Both the position numbers and the translations under genes were made by a program. From Candidatus Kaiserbacteria bacterium RIFCSPHIGHO2_01_FULL_58_22 (GTDB taxonomy: Bacteria > Patescibacteriota > Minisyncoccia > Phycocordibacterales > UBA2100), in NCBI GenBank assembly GCA_001781445.1, contig MFLB01000006.1, forward strand, positions 1-5,569: DNA of 5,569 bases, given 5' to 3'. Shown in pieces: positions 1-5,569 of this stretch. Position 1 is the stretch's first letter. Every line of letters begins with the position of its first letter. The notes beneath the pieces were generated by a model, which had not been told where the DNA came from, did no database searches, and saw only the letters and a program-made list of their open reading frames with translations.

Positions 1-1
1 T

Positions 2-715
2 GTCGCGAGAGTCACTCCGGTGAGCTCGTACCCCGTGCAATATCCGGTGCAATATGTATTCCCGCCAACGACGTACGTTCCGACGCCGACCTACCAGAAC
101 ACCTACTGCACGCTCACGGCTTCTCCGGCATACATTCAGAACGGCCAGGCCGCGTATCTCTCTTGGACGAGTTATGGCGCGACGAGCGCGTGGCTCTCCG
201 ACGGGATTGGCATGGTCGCTCCCAACGGCTCGCTTGCAGTGCGCCCGAATGTCTCCACGACCTACACGCTTACTGTCTCGGGCTACGGCGGCACGCGCAC
301 CTGCCAGGCCTACGTGAACGTCTCGGGTGCGGCTCCGTACGTCGCGCTCTCGCAGATACCCTACACGGGATTGGACCTCGGAACCTTCGGCAACGCGCTC
401 TACTGGGCGGGACTCCTCTCCTTCGCGCTTGCTTCCGCGTACCTCGTGCTCTATTACAGGGGTGGCGCTTCCATCCTCTTTCCCTCGATACTCGGAGGCG
501 GTGTCCGCATGGTAAAGGCGGAGCGCGCAAGCGGCAAAGTAGCGGCTCCCGCGATGTTCACGAACCATGCGCCAGCGCGGGCATTTTCTCCGGCCGTTTC
601 CCGCAGGGCTCTCGAGACTCTCCCGGTCAGCTCGGTTAACGCTCTCAAAGATTCGATGGCGGTCGTGCGCTCGGAGGGCGGCGAGGCTCCGAGGATCGTC
701 GTGACGCGTAATTAA
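2..715 (+). CDS. Surface protein with Ig-like domain and C-terminal membrane anchor (5' partial)
   Basis: The reading frame is open to the left edge, so this is the 3' part of a longer gene. A GTG at position 20 is a possible start, with a weak GAGAG upstream, but it would leave an exported domain without a signal peptide, so I prefer a start outside the window. Counting from that GTG: a Tyr/Pro/Thr-rich linker (about 1-28) with a PVQY-PVQY duplication; an Ig-like beta-sandwich (about 29-101) with motifs LTASP, NGQ, LSWTS, GIG.VAPNGS and TTYTLTVSG, flanked by Cys30 and Cys95, which could form a disulfide; an IPYTGLDLG segment; one hydrophobic helix (about 122-146) followed by Arg; then an 85-residue basic, Ala-rich tail, probably cytoplasmic. 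This architecture is common in Parcubacteria envelope proteins. The likely role is cell-surface display or adhesion, with unknown ligand. It converges with the minus-strand operon. Family assignment is fairly sure; function is not. Confidence 0.7.
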   Translation, partial: VARVTPVSSYPVQYPVQYVFPPTTYVPTPTYQNTYCTLTASPAYIQNGQAAYLSWTSYGATSAWLSDGIGMVAPNGSLAVRPNVSTTYTLTVSGYGGTRTCQAYVNVSGAAPYVALSQIPYTGLDLGTFGNALYWAGLLSFALASAYLVLYYRGGASILFPSILGGGVRMVKAERASGKVAAPAMFTNHAPARAFSPAVSRRALETLPVSSVNALKDSMAVVRSEGGEAPRIVVTRN

Positions 716-736
716 GAGGGAACGGGTGCGAGCTCC

Positions 737-763
737 CCCTGCTTCGCGCAAAGCTACGCAGGG
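737..763. repeat. Imperfect intergenic hairpin, possible dispersed palindromic element
   Basis: CCCTGC (737-742) pairs with GCAGGG (758-763). Inside, T744-A756, G746-C754 and C747-G753 can pair, leaving two mismatches and a GCAAA loop. It sits between the two convergent genes, 10 nt before the stronger hairpin. It could be a weak terminator for the plus-strand gene or a REP-like intergenic palindrome. I have an unverified recollection of similar TTCGC..AAAGCTACG cores with different closing stems in Parcubacteria intergenic regions. Confidence 0.45.
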
Positions 764-772
764 CACAGAAAG

Positions 773-809
773 TAACAACAACTTCCGCGTTAGGCGGAAG
801 TTGTTGTTA
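773..809. terminator. Perfect 16-bp hairpin, probable bidirectional terminator
   Basis: Positions 773-788 (TAACAACAACTTCCGC) are perfectly complementary to 794-809, with the 5-nt loop GTTAG. The GC-rich top of the stem and the AAC/GTT-rich base resemble an intrinsic terminator. In either direction the 3' arm is U-rich (UUGUUGUU), and in the minus direction UACUUUCU follows. It lies between convergent genes, 57 nt after the plus-strand stop. Its right arm contains the stop codon of the 95-aa minus-strand gene (807-809), so it would end both transcripts. The pairing is seen directly; terminator function is inferred. Confidence 0.75.
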
Positions 810-1094
810 TCGAGACTGGCGCGCAGGGGATTTGATGCCGAGATGTTTCTCTATTTCTACCACACGTTGGAGCACGTGATCGATTTCCTTCGCAAAACCA
901 GCATGACCTTCGTGAGCCTCCGAAGCCTCCGCAAGCGCTTTTAGTTGCTCGCGTATATCTTTGATCTCCTTTCTGAGGATTTCCGGCACTTCTTCATGAA
1001 TTACATCGCGCATCTCATCCGCCATATGATCCTTGATGAAGTTGACCGATTCAAGGATTGACTCAACATTTGCCTCTAATTTCTTCTGATTCAT
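807..1094 (-). CDS. Small helical, coiled-coil-like protein of unknown function
   Basis: This is a 95-aa highly charged protein (rich in E, K, H, I, L) with no cysteine, signal peptide or membrane segment. Residues 1-35 and 37-85 look almost entirely helical with heptad-like spacing of I, L and V, including a C-terminal stretch EIDHVLQRVVEIEKHLGI of the kind that ends many short coiled-coil proteins. It should be cytoplasmic and may self-associate or bind a partner. ATG at 1094 is chosen because it lies only 3 nt after the stop of the zinc-ribbon gene, which implies translational coupling; no clear Shine-Dalgarno is visible. It is probably the last gene of the dnaE-thrS operon, and its TAA stop lies inside the terminator stem. 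Its G+C is lower than that of dnaE and thrS. I do not recognise a named family. Coding status is well supported by position and composition; function is unknown. Confidence 0.75.
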   Translation of the reverse strand: MNQKKLEANVESILESVNFIKDHMADEMRDVIHEEVPEILRKEIKDIREQLKALAEASEAHEGHAGFAKEIDHVLQRVVEIEKHLGIKSPARQSR

Positions 1095-1097
1095 ACT

Positions 1098-1256
1098 TTA
1101 TTTGGTCAGTTTATAACGCTTCAGAATTCGCGCAATCGGGTCGCCGCACTTCGCGCAGAATTGGTTTGTGTCAAAAAACACTCCAAAGCCTGCATGTACA
1201 GCCTTTTTCTCGTCAGAGATAATCTTCCCACACCTATCGCACTTGGTTACACGCAT
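1098..1256 (-). CDS. Small zinc-ribbon protein (52 aa)
   Basis: ATG at 1256-1254 opens a 52-codon frame ending in TAA at 1100-1098. It encodes two CxxC knuckles: CDRCGK (Cys6, Cys9) and CAKCGD (Cys34, Cys37), 24 residues apart, with an aromatic core (GFGVFFD) between them and a basic tail (ARILKRYKLTK). The spacing and the CGK/CGD contexts fit a treble-clef or zinc-ribbon fold binding one Zn2+. Such tiny proteins often bind nucleic acid or ribosomal partners, but no specific role can be read here. It begins 12 nt after thrS and ends 3 nt before the next start, so it fills the gap exactly and is likely cotranscribed with both. It is short enough for length-filtered gene callers to miss. A longer plus-strand frame overlaps it but has no recognisable domain. 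The zinc site is clear; function is unknown. Confidence 0.82.
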   Translation of the reverse strand: MRVTKCDRCGKIISDEKKAVHAGFGVFFDTNQFCAKCGDPIARILKRYKLTK

Positions 1257-1268
1257 CTAACGACTCTA

Positions 1269-2486
1269 TCACGAAACGCGTGTGCGAATCTCTTCTTGGA
1301 GCTTGTGGATAATCTCTTCTATCGGCAAGGCACCGAGCTTGCCTTTGTCACGGCTCTCGAGCGTCGCCGTTTTTCCGCGGACTTCCTCGTCGCCGACGAC
1401 GAGGAGGTAGGGGATTTTTTCGAGTTTGCTTGTGCGGATGCGCTTGCCGAGCGTTTCGCTCGAATCGTCGAGCGCCGCGCGAAGGCCCCCCATCGTGAGG
1501 CTCTCGAAAATGTCGTGCGCATAGATGGCGTGGAGTTCGGAGACGGGGAGTATTTTTACCTGGACCGGCGAGAGCCAGAGGGGAAATCTGCCCTCCAGGT
1601 GCTCGAGGAGAATGGCCACGAAGCGCTCGATGGCGCCCATGATGGCGCTGTGTATCATCACCACCCGCTCGCGCTCTCCCTGTTCGTTCACGCACGCGAG
1701 GTCGAAGCGCTCTGGGAGGTTCAGATCGAGCTGGATGGTGGCGACCTGCCATTCCCGCCCGATGGAATCGGTCGCGATGAAATCGAGCTTCGGGCCGTAG
1801 AGGGCCGCTTCGCCGGGCGCTTCGAAATAATCCGCACGCCGCTCCTTTGCGATCTCGCGCAAGGCGTCTTCGGCGTGTTTCCATATCTCCTCCGTGCCGA
1901 GGTATTTTCCCTTTTCCTTCGGGTCGTGGAAGGAGAGGCGCACCCGCAACTTGAAGCCGAACCTGTTGTAGAAGACGTCGACGATGTCCCAGAGCTTGAA
2001 GAATTCGCTCTTAACCTGCGCGGTGCGGCAAAAAACGTGCGAGTCGTCCTGCGTGATGGAGAGCACGCGCGTGAGGCCGCCGAGCTCGCCGGATTGCTCG
2101 TCGCGGTAGACCATCGTGGTCTCGGCGTAGCGCTGGGGCATCTCGCGCCAGCTGTGCGGCTTTCGGTTGTAGATCTCTATGTGGTGCGGACAGTTCATCG
2201 GCTTCAGCGCGTACTCGCGGCCCTCGCGGGAGGTGATGCGGAAGAGATCTTCGGCGAATTTATCCCAGTGGCCGCTCACCTCGTAGAGCTCGCGCTTCGT
2301 GATGTGGGGAATGGCTACGCGCTCGTAGCCGCGCGCGCGGCGCAGTTCCCAGACGAACTGGTCGAGCTCCTGGCGGATGATGGTGCCGCGCGGGGTCCAG
2401 AGCGGGAGCCCGCTCCCGACGAGATCCGAAAAGACGAAGAGGTCGAGCTCCTGGCCTATCCGCCGATGATCTCTCTCTTCCGCCAT
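1269..2486 (-). CDS. thrS: Threonyl-tRNA synthetase, short form lacking TGS and editing domains
   Basis: A cytoplasmic class II synthetase that charges tRNA-Thr with threonine using ATP. At 405 aa it is much shorter than the E. coli enzyme (642 aa): it begins directly at the catalytic-domain entry motif DHRRIGQELDLF (residues 6-17), so the N-terminal TGS and editing (N2) domains are absent. The catalytic core covers about 6-300. The zinc ligands are present: Cys99 (MNCPHH), His150 (TQDDSH) and His279 (MIHSAIMG). Motif 2 arginine is Arg128 (VYRDEQSG) and motif 3 arginine is Arg288 (GAIERF). The anticodon-binding domain (about 305-405) includes PVQVKILPVS and PYLLVVGDEE. The start is fixed by an in-frame TGA only two codons upstream of the ATG. 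It follows dnaE by 32 nt and precedes the zinc-ribbon gene by 12 nt. The missing domains are not caused by the window edge. Motif 2 is atypical (VLSITQDD where VRGFTQDD is usual). Identity is certain; loss of editing in the cell is inferred. Confidence 0.96.
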   Translation of the reverse strand: MAEERDHRRIGQELDLFVFSDLVGSGLPLWTPRGTIIRQELDQFVWELRRARGYERVAIPHITKRELYEVSGHWDKFAEDLFRITSREGREYALKPMNCPHHIEIYNRKPHSWREMPQRYAETTMVYRDEQSGELGGLTRVLSITQDDSHVFCRTAQVKSEFFKLWDIVDVFYNRFGFKLRVRLSFHDPKEKGKYLGTEEIWKHAEDALREIAKERRADYFEAPGEAALYGPKLDFIATDSIGREWQVATIQLDLNLPERFDLACVNEQGERERVVMIHSAIMGAIERFVAILLEHLEGRFPLWLSPVQVKILPVSELHAIYAHDIFESLTMGGLRAALDDSSETLGKRIRTSKLEKIPYLLVVGDEEVRGKTATLESRDKGKLGALPIEEIIHKLQEEIRTRVS

Positions 2487-2518
2487 ATCCGTTCAGAATA
2501 GCGCGCGCCCGCGAGAGT

Positions 2519-5500
2519 TCAAAGCGCCTTTGCACGTTCTACTACAAAACTGACCTCGCCGTTCCGCTCCGATATTTTTCCCTTGACCGCGACGCACGCG
2601 CCGGGCGCGAGGAGCGTTTCGTACTCCTTGAACGTGCGGGGGAACGCGATAGCTTCTATCGCATCAGAAAAATCCGCTATTTTCAGGAATCCCATCCGCT
2701 CGCCGCTCTTCGTCATGTTGACGCGCGCGCTCTCGACGAATCCCGCGATGACCGTCTCCACGCCCCGCAGGCGCTCTTTCGCGTGCTTGATGCTCTTCGC
2801 GGGGTCGGCAAATCTGGCCTTGTGCTTGTCGAGCGGATGGCCGGAAACGTAGAGGCCGAGGAGCTCCTTCTCCCACGCGAGGCGCTCCTCGAGCGTTGCC
2901 GGTGCGACCGTCGGCAATTTCAGGACCGCCGGCGGGGAGCTTCCCGCGCCGAATAACGAATTCTGATTCGTCGGCACGTTCGCGTATTCGCGGTGGTAGT
3001 TCAAAAGCATATCAATGGCGGAAAGCAGTTGTCCACGTTCGCCGAGCTCGTCCAATGCGCCGGACATGATGAGCGATTCGAGCGATTTCTTGTTGAGATT
3101 CTTGTCGGGAACACGGGCGAGAAAGTCTGCGATGTTTTCGAATCGCATACTGTTCCGCGCCTCGATAATTGAATCCGCGACCCCGGTACCGAAATTCTTG
3201 ATGCTGTAAAGGCCGAACCGAATATGTTTGTCTTGCCCTAAGGGATTCGAAGGGTCGTCTATCACGGTGAAATTTCCCTTGCTCTCTTGCACCGAAGGCG
3301 GCCACACTTTTATCTTCATGCGCTTGCACTCCGCGACCGTCTCGGCGATCTTTTCCACGTCGCCCGCGTCGGCCGTGAGGAGTGCCGCCATATAGTCCAC
3401 CTGGAAATTAGCCTTCATGTAAGCCGTTTTATAGGCGAGGTTGCCGTAGCTCGCGGCGTGACTTTTGTTGAAACCGTACGCCGCGAAGGTCTCGATCTGT
3501 TCCCAAAGCGTCTGTGCCGCGTCTTTTTTCATTCCGTGCTTCACACAGCCGGCCGTGAACTTCTCCTTCTGTGCGCGCATCTCCGCGGGTATCTTTTTGC
3601 CCATCGCCTTGCGAAGCTTGTCCGCTTCGAGCCATGAGTATCCGGCGAGTTTGACCGCAATTTCCAAAACGTCGTCCTGGTACGTGATGACGCCGTACGA
3701 ATTCTTCAGTATCGGCTCCATCCGCGGGTCGAGGTACCGCACGAGCTTGGGATTCTTCTTGCGCTCGATGTAGGCCGGGATGAACGCCATGGGGCCGGGC
3801 CGGTAGAGCGCGACCATCGCGTTGATGTCGTGGATGGTCGAGGGCTCGAGGTCGGTGAGGTAGTTCGTCATGCCGCCGCCCGCGAGCTGGAAGACGCCAA
3901 GCGTTTCTCCGCGAGAAAGCATCTCGTACGTTTTCGCGTCATCGAGCGGAAGTTTGTCCAAATCGACGCTAGTCCCGAGACGCTCTTTCACTCGTGCCAC
4001 GGAGTCGGCGAGGACCGAGAGATTCTTGAGACCGAGGAAGTCGAACTTCAGGAGCCCCGCCTCCTCGACAGCATACATGTCGTACTGCGTGATGGTCTTT
4101 CCTCCCTTTGGATCCAGCTGGATGGGCACGAAGTCTTTGACCGAGGTGGGAGCTATGACGACACCCGCGGCGTGCACTCCGACATGCCGCGCGTTGCCCT
4201 CTATCTTTTGCGCGAGGTCCAGTATCTCGCGGCATGCAGGGTCGCTTTCGTATACCTGCTTTAGTTCCGGCACGCCGTCGAGCGAGCCCTTTATCGAGAC
4301 GGGGAAGCCTTGCTTGCCGAACGGAATGAGCTTCGCGACCCGGTCTCCGGTGCCATAGGGATGTCCGAGCGCACGGGCTACGTCGCGCACGGCGCCGCGC
4401 GCCATCATGGTGCCGAACGTCCCTATTTGCGCGACCCTGTCCTCGCCGTACTTCTGCCGAACGTATTCGATAAGCTCATCCCGTTTGTCGTCGGCGAGGT
4501 CCATGTCGATGTCGGGCGGGGAAGGGCGCTCCGGGTTCAGAAAGCGCTCGAACGGAAGCTGATATGCCAAAGGGTCTACTGTCGTGATGCCGCAGAGATA
4601 GGAGACCAGAGAGCCTGCCGCGCTACCTCGCGTGTTCGTGAGGATGCCTTTCTCCCGCGCGTGCCGCAGTAGGTCGGCGACGACAAGAAAATACGGAGAG
4701 TACCCCTTGCCCGAAATTATCGACAGCTCATACTCCGCTCGCTTCGTTGCTTCTTCCGTTCTTTCCATTCCGCGAGCCGAGAATCCGTCTTCGACAAGCG
4801 CATGGAGCTCTTTGTCCGGCGAGCTTCCCGCGGGAATGGGGAAGGCGGGGAAGACCCACGAGCCGAGCTTCAGTTCGAGCTCGCACGCTTCGGCGATCAC
4901 TCCCGCGTTCTCGAGCGCTTCCGGAATGTCGGCGAAGAGCTCCTCCATGCGCGCGCGGGGGAGAAAGGAGAAATCGCGCGCCGCCTCGCCCTCGCGGCCC
5001 ACGGTGCCGCCGGCGCGTATCTTGTTGACGAGGTCGCACGCGAGAGAATCTTCGGGGGAGAGGTAGTAGACGTCGTGCGCGGCGACAAGCGGAACTCCGG
5101 CGCTTTTTGCGCGCGCGATGATGCCCTGCATCTGTTCCTCGTGGTCGGCTATTTCCGGATGGCGCGTGAGCTCGGCGTAGCAATCGGCGCCGAAAATGTT
5201 CTTGTGCCAGCGCATGAGCTCCTCGGCGCGCGCCGCGGAGCCATGGCGGATGGCGTGCGCGTGCTCGCCTCCGTGGGATGGGAGTATGGCGATAAGGCCG
5301 TCCCGGTACTGCTCGATGAGTTCTCTATCAATGCGCGGGCGGTAATAAAACCCCTCAATGTGCGCCTTCGAGACTAATTGTATGAGGTTGCGATAGCCAG
5401 CCGCGTTTTTCGCGAGGAGCATGAGGCGGCTCGTCTCCTCGTCCACGCGGTGCTCCTTCTGCGCGCGCGAGCGCGGCGCCACGTGGAAATCCACGCCGAT

Positions 5501-5569
5501 GATGGGCTTGACGCTGTTTTCTTTGCACTCCTTGTAGAACTCTATCGCGCCGTAGAGGTTGCCGTTGTC
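2519..5569 (-). CDS. dnaE: DNA polymerase III alpha subunit (5' partial)
   Basis: The catalytic subunit of the replicative C-family DNA polymerase. The frame is open to the right edge and gives 1016 visible residues; by comparison with E. coli (1160 aa) roughly 45-50 N-terminal residues are missing. In visible numbering: PHP domain (1 to about 230, starting DNGNLYGAIEFY); palm with catalytic Asp353 and Asp355 in PPDIDMD and the third Asp510 in KFDFLGLK; fingers with GETLGVFQ, ALYRPGPM, EADKLRKAMGKK and FNKSHAASYG; helix-hairpin-helix region (about 815-845); a beta-clamp binding motif QNSLF (869-873); and an OB fold (about 938-1016) at the very C-terminus. There is no domain after the OB fold where E. 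coli carries its tau-binding region. PHP metal-ligand positions are partly substituted (Asn2, Asp27, Tyr168). No intein is present. It is upstream of thrS in the same likely operon. An internal GTG (5494-5492) is not the start because homology continues through it to the edge. Confidence 0.97.
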   Translation of the reverse strand, partial: DNGNLYGAIEFYKECKENSVKPIIGVDFHVAPRSRAQKEHRVDEETSRLMLLAKNAAGYRNLIQLVSKAHIEGFYYRPRIDRELIEQYRDGLIAILPSHGGEHAHAIRHGSAARAEELMRWHKNIFGADCYAELTRHPEIADHEEQMQGIIARAKSAGVPLVAAHDVYYLSPEDSLACDLVNKIRAGGTVGREGEAARDFSFLPRARMEELFADIPEALENAGVIAEACELELKLGSWVFPAFPIPAGSSPDKELHALVEDGFSARGMERTEEATKRAEYELSIISGKGYSPYFLVVADLLRHAREKGILTNTRGSAAGSLVSYLCGITTVDPLAYQLPFERFLNPERPSPPDIDMDLADDKRDELIEYVRQKYGEDRVAQIGTFGTMMARGAVRDVARALGHPYGTGDRVAKLIPFGKQGFPVSIKGSLDGVPELKQVYESDPACREILDLAQKIEGNARHVGVHAAGVVIAPTSVKDFVPIQLDPKGGKTITQYDMYAVEEAGLLKFDFLGLKNLSVLADSVARVKERLGTSVDLDKLPLDDAKTYEMLSRGETLGVFQLAGGGMTNYLTDLEPSTIHDINAMVALYRPGPMAFIPAYIERKKNPKLVRYLDPRMEPILKNSYGVITYQDDVLEIAVKLAGYSWLEADKLRKAMGKKIPAEMRAQKEKFTAGCVKHGMKKDAAQTLWEQIETFAAYGFNKSHAASYGNLAYKTAYMKANFQVDYMAALLTADAGDVEKIAETVAECKRMKIKVWPPSVQESKGNFTVIDDPSNPLGQDKHIRFGLYSIKNFGTGVADSIIEARNSMRFENIADFLARVPDKNLNKKSLESLIMSGALDELGERGQLLSAIDMLLNYHREYANVPTNQNSLFGAGSSPPAVLKLPTVAPATLEERLAWEKELLGLYVSGHPLDKHKARFADPAKSIKHAKERLRGVETVIAGFVESARVNMTKSGERMGFLKIADFSDAIEAIAFPRTFKEYETLLAPGACVAVKGKISERNGEVSFVVERAKAL

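Noticed and set aside
20..22. GTG as the start of the Ig-like protein
   Set aside because: It cannot be excluded, but the frame is open to the edge and this start gives no signal peptide for an extracellular domain, so an upstream start is more likely.
726..944. A 72-codon plus-strand frame across the terminator
   Set aside because: It runs through both hairpins and antisense to the 95-aa gene, with a low-complexity Arg-rich translation and no domain.
1161..2501. A 446-codon open frame on the plus strand opposite thrS
   Set aside because: It is antisense to a complete, motif-rich thrS and also crosses the zinc-ribbon gene. It has no recognisable domain and is explained by the strong G+C codon bias that removes stops on the opposite strand.
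2487..2518. A separate promoter or terminator between dnaE and thrS
   Set aside because: The 32-nt gap has no convincing -10/-35 pair, no hairpin with a U-tract and no good Shine-Dalgarno, so simple cotranscription is the best reading.
4802..5377. A 191-codon plus-strand frame inside dnaE, and other overlapping frames across dnaE
   Set aside because: All lie opposite or within conserved DnaE domains and have no recognisable motifs; they are composition-driven shadows.
5492..5494. GTG as the start of dnaE
   Set aside because: The upstream frame to the window edge encodes clear PHP-domain sequence (DNGNLYGAIEFY...KPIIG), so the GTG is an internal valine codon.

Overview
The window looks like a piece of a Candidate Phyla Radiation (Patescibacteria) genome, probably a Parcubacteria-type lineage such as Kaiserbacteria. 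This is an inference from three things: a cell-surface protein with the cysteine-flanked Ig-like domain and C-terminal membrane helix common in that group, a shortened threonyl-tRNA synthetase, and a compact DNA polymerase III alpha subunit. The genetic code looks standard. Both large genes end in UGA at the family-appropriate place, which argues against the UGA=Gly code of Gracilibacteria/Absconditabacteria.

Layout. Positions 2-715 (+) hold the 3' part of a surface-anchored Ig-like protein that runs off the left edge. Positions 716-810 are a short convergent intergenic region with an imperfect hairpin (737-763) and a perfect 16-bp hairpin (773-809) that probably terminates transcription from both sides. 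The rest lies on the minus strand and reads leftwards as a likely operon: dnaE (2519-5569, 5' end off the right edge), then thrS (1269-2486) after 32 nt, then a 52-codon zinc-ribbon gene (1098-1256) after 12 nt, then a 95-aa helical/coiled-coil gene (807-1094) after 3 nt. There is no stretch over 300 bases without a gene.

The genes combine replication (DnaE) and translation (ThrRS) with two small proteins of unknown function. Points worth attention are: a ThrRS with no TGS or editing domain and an atypical motif 2; a DnaE whose PHP domain has lost metal ligands and which ends directly after the OB fold; a zinc-ribbon gene that is easy to miss; and a drop in G+C (about 60-65% to about 45%) across the two small genes. 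I see no CRISPR array, tRNA, rRNA, transposon or obvious new defence system.
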